Positions 52,955-61,871 of a stretch of DNA of 64,000 nt are shown here, piece after piece. This DNA comes from SIG603 sp964370635 (lineage in GTDB: Bacteria; Bacillota; Clostridia; Oscillospirales; Acutalibacteraceae). The position numbers were made by a program, and so were the translations under genes. Numbering within the stretch: position 1 is the stretch's first letter; each line of letters begins with the position of its first letter. Location of the stretch: NCBI GenBank assembly GCA_964370635.1, contig CAYJJU010000003.1, positions 1 to 64,000 of the forward strand, read 5' to 3'. The notes below the pieces were generated by a model. It ran no database searches, had not been told where the DNA came from, and saw only the letters and a list, made by a program, of their open reading frames with translations.

Positions 52955-53817
52955 AGATTAGATTTACCAAAATGCATGGTTGCGGTAATGATTATATATA
53001 CCTAAACTGTTTTGAAAATTTTGCAGGCTATGGAGAAGATATAAACTCGCCCGAGGCACTTGCCATCACTTTGTCGGACAGACATTTTGGCATAGGCGGC
53101 GACGGCATAGTCCTCATGCTTGATTCAAGCATCGCAGATGCAAAAATGCGCATGTTTAATATAGACGGCAGTGAGGGCAAAATGTGTGGCAACGCAATAC
53201 GCTGTGTGGCCAAATATTTGTATGATAATAATATTGTAAAAAAAGAGTGTATGAGCATAGAAACCCTTTCAGGTATCAAGGAGCTTTTTCTTAGCACCGA
53301 AGAAGGACAGGTGAAAACTGTTGAAGTCGACATGGGAAAGGCCGAGTTTTCGACTAAATTAATACCAATGAATTTTGATTGTGACACGGTCATAGACAAA
53401 ACAATAAATGTGGACGGCAAGGACTATAATGTAAGCTGTGTTTCCATGGGAAATCCGCATGCGGTCTTATTTGACTATGGCAGTGAAGAGTTTGAAAGTA
53501 TGGACATTAAAAGCGTTGGAAGCAAGATAGAAAACAGCAAATATTTCCCACAAAAAGTCAATGTTGAATTTGCAAAAGTGATATCGGCAGACAAAATTAA
53601 AATGCGCGTATGGGAGCGTGGAAGCGGCGAAACCTTTGCCTGCGGAACGGGAGCCTGTGCCGTGGTGGCGACGGCGGTGAAAAACGGATTTTGCAAAAAA
53701 GACACAGACATAAGCGTAGAATTATTAGGCGGTGTGCTTACGATTAAATACACAGACGATACTGTGTTTATGACAGGCAGTGCTACAAAAGTTTTTGATG
53801 GGGAGTTAGAGATATGA
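52951..53817 (+). CDS. dapF: Diaminopimelate epimerase
   Basis: DapF converts LL- to meso-diaminopimelate for peptidoglycan and lysine. The 288-residue protein has the two catalytic Cys motifs, MCGNAIRCV and ACGTGACAVVA, and the N-terminal KMHGCGNDYIYL. It overlaps purF and pyrG by 4 bases each. dapL, which makes its substrate, is two genes downstream. Confidence 0.97.
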   Translation: MKIRFTKMHGCGNDYIYLNCFENFAGYGEDINSPEALAITLSDRHFGIGGDGIVLMLDSSIADAKMRMFNIDGSEGKMCGNAIRCVAKYLYDNNIVKKECMSIETLSGIKELFLSTEEGQVKTVEVDMGKAEFSTKLIPMNFDCDTVIDKTINVDGKDYNVSCVSMGNPHAVLFDYGSEEFESMDIKSVGSKIENSKYFPQKVNVEFAKVISADKIKMRVWERGSGETFACGTGACAVVATAVKNGFCKKDTDISVELLGGVLTIKYTDDTVFMTGSATKVFDGELEI

Positions 53818-55418
53818 CAAAGTATATTTTTGTAACAGGTGGTGTTGTTTCGGGACTTGGAAAGGGCATTACTGCCGCAAGTCTTGGCAGGCTTTTAAAA
53901 CAGCGAGGACTTAAGGTGTCGGCGCAAAAGTTAGACCCTTACATGAATGTCGACCCCGGCACGATGAGCCCTTTGCAACATGGCGAAGTGTACGTGACCG
54001 AAGACGGAGCAGAAACCGACCTAGACTTAGGCCATTACGAGAGATTTATAGACGAAAACCTTACAAAATTTTCTAATTTAACCTCGGGCAAAGTGTATTT
54101 TAACGTGCTAAGCCGTGAGCGTGAGGGCGCATATTTAGGGCAAACCGTGCAGGTGATACCCCATATTACAAATGAGATTATAAAGTTTATTTATGACGGA
54201 GCAAAGCTTTCAAAGGCAGACATTATGATTACCGAAATAGGCGGAACTACAGGCGACATAGAGTGCCAACCTTTCCTTGAGGCAATACGCCAAATATCGC
54301 TTGAAGTAGGGGCGGAAAATTGCCTGTTTATTCATGTAACCCTTGTGCCATACCTCAAAAGCAGTAAAGAGCACAAATCTAAACCCACTCAGCACTCTGT
54401 AAAAGAGCTTCGCTCAATGGGTATTAGTCCAAATATAATAGTTGCAAGGGCGGACGAGCCGATAAATCGCTCTATTCTTGACAAAATTTCTATGTTTTGT
54501 AATGTAAAACCCGACTGCGTCGTGGAAAATCTTACACTGCCATTCCTGTATGAAGCGCCAATAATGCTTCACGAAAAAGGACTAGACTCCGTGGTTTGCA
54601 GGGAGCTGAAAATTGAAAATACTGACTGTGACCTCAATGAGTGGTATGCGCTTATGGAAAAGATTAAAACTCCTAAAAAGTCCATTTCCGTGGCGATAGT
54701 AGGAAAATATATAGAGCTTCAAGATGCGTATATTTCTATTGTGGAATCACTGCAACATGCAGGTTTTGACGCAGGATTTAAAGTGAATATCAAATGGGTG
54801 GACAGTGAAAAAGTTAGCGACAGCACGGCAAAAGACCTGTTTTGTGATGTCGATGCGGTAATAGTGCCGGGCGGTTTTGGCGACAGGGGCATAGAGGGTA
54901 AAATTCTTACCTGTAGATATGTAAGAGAAAACAATATACCTTTTCTTGGTATTTGCCTTGGCATGCAGGTGTCTGTCATTGAATTTGCAAGAAATGTCTG
55001 TAACTTAAATGCCGCAAACTCGCATGAATTTGATAGCAATACGACTCACCCGGTCGTGCATATTATGGAGCACCAAAAGACAATAAGCAATAAAGGCGGA
55101 ACAATGCGACTAGGTGCATTTCCCTGTGTCACAAAAGAAAATAGCCTGTTAAGAGAGCTTTATGGCAAGGAAAATATATCCGAGCGCCATCGTCACCGCT
55201 TTGAATTTAACAACGATTACCGTGAAATAATAGAGCAAAACGGCATGTTGATAAGTGGGCTATCACCAGATAAAACACTAGTAGAAACGGTGGAAATTCC
55301 TGCAAACGACTATTTTATAGCGGTGCAGTTTCACCCTGAGTTTAAAAGCAGACCAAATAAGCCACACCCGCTGTTTTTAGGGCTTATAAATGCGGCTAGT
55401 AAAAGGAGTACAAAATGA
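53814..55418 (+). CDS. pyrG: CTP synthase
   Basis: PyrG makes CTP from UTP, ATP and glutamine. The 534-residue protein has the synthetase domain (FVTGGVVSGLGKGITAASLG, LDPYMNVDPGTMSP) and a glutaminase domain with the nucleophile Cys in FLGICLGMQ and His-Glu in HPEFKSRP. It is the second glutamine-using enzyme of this operon, overlapping dapF and dapL by 4 bases. Confidence 0.98.
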   Translation: MTKYIFVTGGVVSGLGKGITAASLGRLLKQRGLKVSAQKLDPYMNVDPGTMSPLQHGEVYVTEDGAETDLDLGHYERFIDENLTKFSNLTSGKVYFNVLSREREGAYLGQTVQVIPHITNEIIKFIYDGAKLSKADIMITEIGGTTGDIECQPFLEAIRQISLEVGAENCLFIHVTLVPYLKSSKEHKSKPTQHSVKELRSMGISPNIIVARADEPINRSILDKISMFCNVKPDCVVENLTLPFLYEAPIMLHEKGLDSVVCRELKIENTDCDLNEWYALMEKIKTPKKSISVAIVGKYIELQDAYISIVESLQHAGFDAGFKVNIKWVDSEKVSDSTAKDLFCDVDAVIVPGGFGDRGIEGKILTCRYVRENNIPFLGICLGMQVSVIEFARNVCNLNAANSHEFDSNTTHPVVHIMEHQKTISNKGGTMRLGAFPCVTKENSLLRELYGKENISERHRHRFEFNNDYREIIEQNGMLISGLSPDKTLVETVEIPANDYFIAVQFHPEFKSRPNKPHPLFLGLINAASKRSTK

Positions 55419-56587
55419 AAATAAATAAAAACTACCTAAATTTAGAACAAAGCTATCTTTTTTCAAGCATTGCAAAAAAGGTAAATGAATATAAGGAAAA
55501 AAATCCAAATAGTGAAATAATTCGCCTTGGAATAGGCGATGTAACACTTCCTTTGGCGCCTGTGGTTGTTGAAGCGATGAACAAGGCGGTTAAAGAAATG
55601 GGACAGGCCGAAAGCTTTAAAGGCTATGGAGAAGAACAGGGCTATGAATTTTTAAGGAAAGCGGTTGCCGATTATTATAGTGAAAAAAATGTCGTCCTTG
55701 CCACCGACGAAATTTTTATAAGCGACGGCGCAAAAAGCGACCTTGGAAATATCCTAGATATTTTTAGCAGTGAAAACACGGTTATGATTCCAAATCCAGT
55801 GTATCCCGTTTATGTAGACACAAATATTATGGATAACAGAGAAATTATTTTCCTAGATGGAAATAAAGAAAACGATTTCTTGCCAATGCCAAAAGAGGGC
55901 GCAGCTGCGGATATAATTTATTTATGCTCTCCAAACAACCCAACGGGTGCAGTTTACAGCAAGGAACAGCTAAAAATATGGGTGGATTACGCCATAAAAA
56001 ACGGTGCGGTAATACTGTTTGACTCTGCCTATGAAGCGTTTATAGTCGATGAAGATTTACCAAGAAGCATATATGAAATAGAGGGCGCTAAAAAATGCGC
56101 TATAGAGTTTTGCTCGCTGTCAAAAACCGCAGGCTTTACGGGAACACGCTGCGGATACACGGTAGTTCCAAAAGAGTTAATTCTTGATGATACCTCGCTA
56201 AACTCCTTATGGCTTCGCCGTCAAACCACAAAATTTAACGGTGTTCCGTATATAGTACAGTGTGGTGCGCAGGCGGTGTTTAGTAAAGAGGGGCGTGCGC
56301 AAATCAAGGAAAATATAGAGTATTATCTTGAAAATGCAAGAATTTTGGCAAAGGCATTAAGCGATAAAGGCATACATTTTACAGGCGGTTTAAACTCTCC
56401 ATATATTTGGCTTGAGTGCCCAAACGGCATGACTTCATGGGAGTATTTTGATTATTTGTTAAATGGATATAACATAGTAGGCACACCGGGTAGCGGCTTT
56501 GGTTTAGCGGGTGAGGGTTACTTTAGGCTTACTGCATTTGGCGATAGGCAAAATATATTGACTGCGGTTAAAAGAATTACCGGATAA
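55415..56587 (+). CDS. dapL: LL-diaminopimelate aminotransferase
   Basis: DapL converts tetrahydrodipicolinate directly to LL-diaminopimelate with glutamate as amino donor, bypassing dapD/E. The 390-residue PLP enzyme has the family N-terminus (NLEQSYLFSSIAKKV), a PLP-ring region SPNNPTGA and the Schiff-base Lys in SLSKTAGFTGTRCG. It ends the gltB operon and overlaps pyrG by 4 bases. Confidence 0.95.
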   Translation: MKINKNYLNLEQSYLFSSIAKKVNEYKEKNPNSEIIRLGIGDVTLPLAPVVVEAMNKAVKEMGQAESFKGYGEEQGYEFLRKAVADYYSEKNVVLATDEIFISDGAKSDLGNILDIFSSENTVMIPNPVYPVYVDTNIMDNREIIFLDGNKENDFLPMPKEGAAADIIYLCSPNNPTGAVYSKEQLKIWVDYAIKNGAVILFDSAYEAFIVDEDLPRSIYEIEGAKKCAIEFCSLSKTAGFTGTRCGYTVVPKELILDDTSLNSLWLRRQTTKFNGVPYIVQCGAQAVFSKEGRAQIKENIEYYLENARILAKALSDKGIHFTGGLNSPYIWLECPNGMTSWEYFDYLLNGYNIVGTPGSGFGLAGEGYFRLTAFGDRQNILTAVKRITG

Positions 56588-56604
56588 AAATTTTTAAAAA
56601 ACTA

Positions 56605-56633
56605 TTGACAATGCATTTCATATGTGATAACAT
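56605..56633 (+). promoter_or_regulatory. asnA-glnN promoter
   Basis: A perfect TTGACA (56605-56610) and TAACAT (56628-56633) are 17 bases apart. Transcription would start near 56640, a few bases before the hexaloop hairpin. Confidence 0.75.
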
Positions 56634-56644
56634 AGTGCATGTAA

Positions 56645-56688
56645 ACAGCAAAGGCGCTGTGAGATTTAGTCTCACAGCGCTTTTTTTT
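56645..56688 (+). promoter_or_regulatory. asnA leader: ANTAR-type hexaloop hairpin overlapping a terminator
   Basis: ACAGC-AAAGGC-GCTGT (56645-56660) has a 6-base loop with A at 1 and G at 4. Its 3' arm is shared with a strong terminator, GCGCTGTGAGA (56654-56664) with TCTCACAGCGC (56670-56680) and eight T, so the structures exclude each other. The terminator lies upstream of asnA, so full transcription of asnA-glnN requires antitermination. The layout matches the gltB and amt leaders. Confidence 0.8.
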
Positions 56689-56722
56689 GTTTTTAACTTA
56701 AGATAGCGAAAGGATGAACACC

Positions 56723-57730
56723 ATGGGAATTACACTAAAGAAAAAAGATTACGCCAGCGCACTTTCCCTTTATCAAACACAAAAGGCAATTAGCTTTGTT
56801 AAAAGAAATTTTGAAGACAAACTTTCAAATTCACTCAATTTAACTCGTGTGTCCGCACCGCTTTTTGTACAGCCTCAAACAGGACTTAATGATGATTTAA
56901 ATGGAATCGAAAGACCTGTATCCTTTGATATAAAACAAACAGGAAACGAGGTGCAAATAGTACACTCACTAGCAAAATGGAAAAGAATGGCGCTATATAA
57001 ATATGGATTCCCTGTGGGTGAAGGTCTATACACCGACATGAATGCTGTTCGACGTGACGAAGATATGGATAATTTGCATTCTGTATATGTTGACCAATGG
57101 GACTGGGAAAAAGTTATAGACCTTAAAACCAGAACAACAGATTATCTTAAAGAAACTGTAAAATCTATAGTAAACGCCATCTGCGACACAAGCGAGATGC
57201 TAGGAGAAGAGTTTAAAGATTTATCGCTTTCTCTTTCAAGAGAAGTAAGCTTTGTGAGCACTCAAGAACTAGAAGACATGTATCCAACTCTTACTCCAAA
57301 AGAAAGAGAAAATGAGTATTTAAAAGAGCACAAAACCGCATTTATAATGCAAATTGGCGGCCTTTTAAAATCTGGAATTAAGCACGACGGGCGTGCACCT
57401 GACTACGATGATTGGCAGTTAAATGGCGACATCGTATTTTGGAGTGATATATTAGAATGTGCTTTTGAAGTATCGTCTATGGGTATCAGGGTTGATGAAG
57501 TTTCACTTGCAAGCCAACTTAAAGAGGCGGGCTGTGAAGATAGAAAAGAGCTTACTTTCCACAAAATGCTACTAGAAGGAAAATTACCTCTAACAATGGG
57601 TGGCGGAATAGGACAGTCAAGGCTTTGTATGTTGCTTTTACAGAAAGCTCATATAGGCGAGGTTCAAGTTTCAGTATGGGACGACGACACACTTGCCGAT
57701 GCACAAAAAATGAATATAAATTTACTTTAA
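56723..57730 (+). CDS. asnA: Aspartate-ammonia ligase
   Basis: AsnA makes asparagine from aspartate and ammonia with ATP. The 335-residue class II-like enzyme has QKAISFVKRNFEDKL, the GEGLYTDMNAVRRDE motif and the C-terminal GGGIGQSRLCML. ATG at 56723 is preferred because AAAGG lies about 9 bases upstream; an in-frame ATG at 56714 is too close. glnN follows after 12 bases. Confidence 0.96.
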   Translation: MGITLKKKDYASALSLYQTQKAISFVKRNFEDKLSNSLNLTRVSAPLFVQPQTGLNDDLNGIERPVSFDIKQTGNEVQIVHSLAKWKRMALYKYGFPVGEGLYTDMNAVRRDEDMDNLHSVYVDQWDWEKVIDLKTRTTDYLKETVKSIVNAICDTSEMLGEEFKDLSLSLSREVSFVSTQELEDMYPTLTPKERENEYLKEHKTAFIMQIGGLLKSGIKHDGRAPDYDDWQLNGDIVFWSDILECAFEVSSMGIRVDEVSLASQLKEAGCEDRKELTFHKMLLEGKLPLTMGGGIGQSRLCMLLLQKAHIGEVQVSVWDDDTLADAQKMNINLL

Positions 57731-57742
57731 GGAGAAAGGCAA

Positions 57743-59830
57743 ATGAGAAATATACCGGAATTATTCGGAAGCAAAGTATTTAATGACACAGTAATGCGTT
57801 CAAGACTTCCAAAGGACGTTTATAAATCACTTAAAAGAACAATATCAGAAGGCAAGCATCTTAACTTAGATGTTGCAAATGTTGTTGCTACCGCAATGAA
57901 AGATTGGGCAATAGAAAACGGAGCAACACATTTTACACACTGGTTCCAACCAATGACAGGTGTTACCGCTGAAAAACACGACAGCTTTATCTCGCCTTAC
58001 GGTGAAGACTCTATTATAATGGAGTTTTCAGGAAAAGAACTTGTAAGGGGCGAGCCCGATGCTTCAAGTTTTCCATCAGGCGGACTTCGTGCTACATTTG
58101 AAGCAAGAGGATACACAATTTGGGACATAACATCATATGCCTTCATAAAAGACGACAGTCTTTGCATTCCAACAGCATTTTGTTCTTATAGTGGAGAAGT
58201 TCTTGACAAAAAGACACCACTGCTTCGCTCTATGGAAGCGATAGACAAACAAGCAATGCGTGTGCTTAAATTATTTGGAAACACAAAGGCAAAACGTGTC
58301 ATAACAACGGTAGGACCAGAACAAGAATATTTCCTTATTGATAAGGATTTATACAGCAAGCGTCCTGACCTTGTGACTTGCGGAAGAACTCTTTTCGGTG
58401 CAAGACCTCCAAAGGGACAAGATTTAGACGACCATTATTTTGGAAGTTTAAAACCGAGAGTTTCGGCTTATATGAAAGATTTAGAAAATGAACTTTGGAG
58501 CCTTGGAATACTTGCCAAAACAAAACACAACGAAGTTGCACCGGCGCAACACGAGCTTGCTCCCGTGTTTACTACAACAAATATAGCAACAGACCATAAC
58601 CAGCTTACCATGGAGCTTATGAAAAGCATTGCCACAAAGCATAATTTGGTGTGTGTACTGCATGAAAAACCCTTTGCAGGCGTAAATGGAAGCGGTAAGC
58701 ACAACAACTGGTCGCTCACTACAGATTACGGCTCAAACCTATTAGAGCCCGGCGACACACCTAGCGAAAATGCAAGATTTTTATTATTCCTCGCTGCTGT
58801 AATCAGGGCAGTCGATGAATATCAAGATTTACTTAGGGTATCGGTTGCAAGCGCCGGCAATGACCACCGCTTAGGCGCAAACGAGGCACCTCCTGCAATT
58901 GTTTCTATGTTCTTAGGCGACGAGCTTACAGAAATAATAGAGGCAATAATTAGTGAGTCGTCATATGTGGATAAAGAAAAAGAGCATATGCAAATAGGCG
59001 CAACTGTGCTTCCTCATTTCCCGAAAGACGCTACAGACAGAAACCGTACTTCACCATTTGCCTTTACAGGTAATAAGTTTGAATTTAGAATGCTAGGTTC
59101 TACTTTTTCTACCGCAGGGCCAAATATTGTGCTAAATACGGCAGTGGCCGAGGTCTTAAGCGACTTTGCGGACGTACTGGAAAAAGAGGCTGATTTTAAT
59201 AAAGGACTTGAAAAACTAATTAAAGAAACAGTTTCTAAGCATATTAGAATTGTTTTCAACGGAAATAACTATTCTGATGAATGGGTTGTCGAAGCCGAAA
59301 AAAGAGGTCTTTTAAATCTTAAGACAACGGTAGAGGCACTTCCTACATTTGCGGCAGAGAAAAATATTGTATTGTTTGAAAAACACGGCGTTTTTTCAAA
59401 AACAGAAGTGGAGTCAAGAACAGAAATCTTGCTTGAAGCTTACTGCAAAACAATACATATCGAGGCTCTAACTATGATAGACATGGTAAGACAGGGCATA
59501 ATTGGTTCTTGCTTTGCGTATCAACAAGAGGTAGTTAATCTGTTAAAAGATAAAAAAGCTTTGGGACTTCCAATAAGTCTTGAAGAAAAAATGGCACAAA
59601 AACTTTCATCTCTTGCACAGTGCCTAATAGAAAAAGTTGAAACACTTGAGAGCAGTGTAATAAGCGTAGGCGACATAAGCGACACTTTAGAGCAGGCAAA
59701 ATACTACAAAGACACAGTGTTTGCCTCAATGAATAAGCTTAGAATGGTGGCAGACGAGCTTGAAATGATAACGCTTAGCAAGCACAGCGTTTACCCAAGT
59801 TATGCCGAGCTTTTATACAGCGTAAATTAA
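57743..59830 (+). CDS. glnN: Glutamine synthetase type III
   Basis: GlnN makes glutamine from glutamate and ammonia. The 695-residue length and motifs (HWFQPMTGVTAEKHDSF, GPEQEYFLID, HNEVAPAQHELAP, NGSGKHNNWS, NRTSPFAFTGNKFEFRMLGS) are those of GSIII, common in Bacteroidetes and clostridia. It is probably the main glutamine-forming enzyme here, since the GlnA-like protein upstream lacks key residues. It is in an operon with asnA. Confidence 0.97.
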   Translation: MRNIPELFGSKVFNDTVMRSRLPKDVYKSLKRTISEGKHLNLDVANVVATAMKDWAIENGATHFTHWFQPMTGVTAEKHDSFISPYGEDSIIMEFSGKELVRGEPDASSFPSGGLRATFEARGYTIWDITSYAFIKDDSLCIPTAFCSYSGEVLDKKTPLLRSMEAIDKQAMRVLKLFGNTKAKRVITTVGPEQEYFLIDKDLYSKRPDLVTCGRTLFGARPPKGQDLDDHYFGSLKPRVSAYMKDLENELWSLGILAKTKHNEVAPAQHELAPVFTTTNIATDHNQLTMELMKSIATKHNLVCVLHEKPFAGVNGSGKHNNWSLTTDYGSNLLEPGDTPSENARFLLFLAAVIRAVDEYQDLLRVSVASAGNDHRLGANEAPPAIVSMFLGDELTEIIEAIISESSYVDKEKEHMQIGATVLPHFPKDATDRNRTSPFAFTGNKFEFRMLGSTFSTAGPNIVLNTAVAEVLSDFADVLEKEADFNKGLEKLIKETVSKHIRIVFNGNNYSDEWVVEAEKRGLLNLKTTVEALPTFAAEKNIVLFEKHGVFSKTEVESRTEILLEAYCKTIHIEALTMIDMVRQGIIGSCFAYQQEVVNLLKDKKALGLPISLEEKMAQKLSSLAQCLIEKVETLESSVISVGDISDTLEQAKYYKDTVFASMNKLRMVADELEMITLSKHSVYPSYAELLYSVN

Positions 59831-59843
59831 ATAAATAATATTA

Positions 59844-59891
59844 TCACAATGACGTGAATTTTCGATTTTGAGAATTCACGTCATAATTTTT
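59844..59891 (+). promoter_or_regulatory. amt leader: ANTAR-type hexaloop hairpin overlapping a terminator
   Basis: TCAC-AATGAC-GTGA (59844-59857) has a 6-base loop with A at 1 and G at 4. It shares its 3' half with a terminator-like hairpin ATGACGTGAATT (59849-59860) with AATTCACGTCAT (59873-59884) and a T-rich tail. The first stem is only 4 bp, the weakest of the three leaders. The arrangement is nevertheless the same. Confidence 0.65.
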
Positions 59892-59904
59892 AGGAGGAGA
59901 ATTT

Positions 59905-61578
59905 ATGTTTTCAGCAGTAGACACAATTTGGACCCTTTTGGCGGCGGCCTTGGTATTCTTTATGCAAGCGGGATTTGCAATGGTAGAGACCGGTTTTACA
60001 AGGGCAAAAAACGCGGGTAACATCATAATGAAAAACATGATGGACTTTTCACTGGGAACCTTGATGTTCTGGCTTATAGGTTTTGGACTCATGTTTGCAG
60101 GCGACGGATTATTCTTTGGAGGATTTGACTTCTTTATTCAAGGCGATTACAGCTCTTCCATTCCATCTTCGGCATTCATAATCTTCCAAACTGTATTCTG
60201 CGCAACGGCCGCTACCATAGTGTCGGGCGCAATGGCAGAAAGAACAAAGTTTTCGACTTACTGCATATATAGTGTGGTAATAAGTGCGATAGTCTATCCA
60301 ATTTCCGGTCACTGGATTTGGGGCGGCGGTTGGCTCTCACAAATGGGCTTCCACGATTTCGCAGGCTCTACAGCGGTTCACATGGTAGGCGGCGTAGCGG
60401 CCCTTGTAGGCGCAAAAATCCTTGGACCACGTATCGGAAAATATTCAAAATCAGGCAAATCAAGAGCTATTCCTGGTCATAGCCTTACTCTTGGTGCCTT
60501 GGGCGTGTTCATACTTTGGTTTTGCTGGTTTGGCTTTAACGGAGGCTCTACAGTATCTATGACAGACGGCTCAATCGAAGCGGCATCAAACATTTTCGTA
60601 ACTACAAACATTGCAGCGGCGGCAGCAGCGGCGGCGGTAATGGTAATAACTTGGATTAGATATAAAAAACCAGATGTTTCAATGACTTTAAACGGCGCAC
60701 TTGCAGGCTTGGTTGCAATAACCGCAGGCTGTGATGTTGTTTCACCGACAGGCGCATTTGCAATAGGACTTATAGCCGCTTTCGTAGTGGTGTTCGGAAT
60801 TGAATTTGTAGACAAAGTTCTAAAAATAGACGACCCCGTTGGCGCAGTTGGTGTTCACGGAATGTCAGGTGCCGTAGGTACAATATTAACAGGCGTGTTT
60901 GCCCTTGATGGAGGCCTTTTATACGGTGGCGGATTTGACTACGTAATAGTTCAAACAATAGGCGTACTTGCAGTAATTGCATGGGTTGCCGTCACTATGG
61001 GTATAGTATTCTTAGTACTTAAAAAGACAGTAGGCTTAAGAGTTTCAAAAGAAGAGGAAATTAAAGGTCTTGACATTGAAGAGCATGGCCTAGAGAGCAG
61101 TTATGCAGACTTTATGCCTGTTGCACTTGGAACAAGCTTTAAAGCGGCTCCGACTCAAAATACAGAAATATCTCCGATAGACGTAGCCGTACCTGTGGTA
61201 AGCACTACACATCCGGATGCAAAAATGACTAAAGTTGTTATTGTGACAAAACGCAGTAGATTTGATATCTTAAAAGAGGCGCTTGACACACTTGGAATTA
61301 CAGGCATGACAGTGACCGATGTTATGGGTTGCGGAATGCAAAAAGGCTCTACGGAAATATACCGTGGTGTGCCGGTAGAAACGACTCTGCTTCCAAAAAT
61401 TAAGGTAGAGATAGTCATATGCAAAGTTCCACTCGAATTAGTAGTGGAGGCGGCAAAAAAAGCCCTTTATACAGGCAAGGTAGGCGACGGTAAAATATTT
61501 GTCTATGGAGTAGACAATGTAATTAAAGTAAGAACCGGCGAAGAGGGTTATGAAGCCCTTCAAGATACCATAGAATAA
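59905..61578 (+). CDS. Ammonium transporter fused to a PII regulator (Amt-GlnK)
   Basis: The 557-residue protein has an Amt channel domain (about 1-395; DFAGSTAVHMVGGVAAL, HSLTLGALGVFILWFCWFGFNGG, GVHGMSGAVGTIL), a linker, then a PII domain (441-557: MTKVVIVTKRSRFDILKEAL...YTGKVGDGKIFV). PII proteins normally block Amt as separate trimers; here the two are one chain. The PII T-loop keeps Tyr46-type IYRG but has Val in place of uridylylated Tyr51 (residue 491), so it probably responds to ATP/ADP and 2-oxoglutarate only. It follows glnN. Confidence 0.93.
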   Translation: MFSAVDTIWTLLAAALVFFMQAGFAMVETGFTRAKNAGNIIMKNMMDFSLGTLMFWLIGFGLMFAGDGLFFGGFDFFIQGDYSSSIPSSAFIIFQTVFCATAATIVSGAMAERTKFSTYCIYSVVISAIVYPISGHWIWGGGWLSQMGFHDFAGSTAVHMVGGVAALVGAKILGPRIGKYSKSGKSRAIPGHSLTLGALGVFILWFCWFGFNGGSTVSMTDGSIEAASNIFVTTNIAAAAAAAAVMVITWIRYKKPDVSMTLNGALAGLVAITAGCDVVSPTGAFAIGLIAAFVVVFGIEFVDKVLKIDDPVGAVGVHGMSGAVGTILTGVFALDGGLLYGGGFDYVIVQTIGVLAVIAWVAVTMGIVFLVLKKTVGLRVSKEEEIKGLDIEEHGLESSYADFMPVALGTSFKAAPTQNTEISPIDVAVPVVSTTHPDAKMTKVVIVTKRSRFDILKEALDTLGITGMTVTDVMGCGMQKGSTEIYRGVPVETTLLPKIKVEIVICKVPLELVVEAAKKALYTGKVGDGKIFVYGVDNVIKVRTGEEGYEALQDTIE

Positions 61579-61588
61579 TTAAACATAA

Positions 61589-61621
61589 GAAATCCGAAAA
61601 GACAGGTTCTTTTCGGATTTC
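61589..61621 (+). terminator. Terminator-like hairpin after amt-glnK, left of the element
   Basis: GAAATCCGAAAAG and CTTTTCGGATTTC pair perfectly. The same arm sequences recur at 61821-61860, so the hairpin is present on both sides of the element. Confidence 0.7.
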
Positions 61622-61820
61622 AGACTGTCGAAAAACCCGCAACCGCAAAAAAATGAGCCAGCTTGGCTCATTTTTTTGCTTCCTGCGTCACAAACACTTG
61701 CAAATTTCCCTCGCATACCCTCGTATTACTCGGTCATTTGTAAGTATTTGTTCCTTGTCTTGCAGATTTTTGGACAGTCCGACAGCGTGTGCAAAAAAGT
61801 AGGACTTTTTTGACACGCTG
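61621..61820. repeat. Structured ~200-bp interspersed element, copy 2
   Basis: This copy matches 38370-38566 in order and sequence except the internal hairpin, which here is a 16-bp perfect stem (61645-61660 with 61664-61679) of different sequence. It ends with the conserved CAGCGTGT...ACACGCTG hairpin. There is no coding capacity. Like copy 1 it lies at the 3' end of a gene. Confidence 0.85.
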
Positions 61821-61866
61821 AAATCCGAGAAGAGAGGCTTTTGCCCACCTTTTCGGATTTTTATTT
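61821..61866. terminator. Second hairpin right of the element, at the kinase 3' end
   Basis: AAATCCGAGAAG and CTTTTCGGATTT face each other across a longer inner loop. It shares its arms with 61589-61621 but is diverged. On the minus strand it can act as the kinase gene's terminator. Confidence 0.65.
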
Positions 61867-61871
61867 TTTGC

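Noticed and set aside
56630..56642. ACAT-AGTGC-ATGT as the first ANTAR hairpin of asnA
   Set aside because: Its loop has five bases and it overlaps the -10 box, so it would lie outside the transcript from that promoter.
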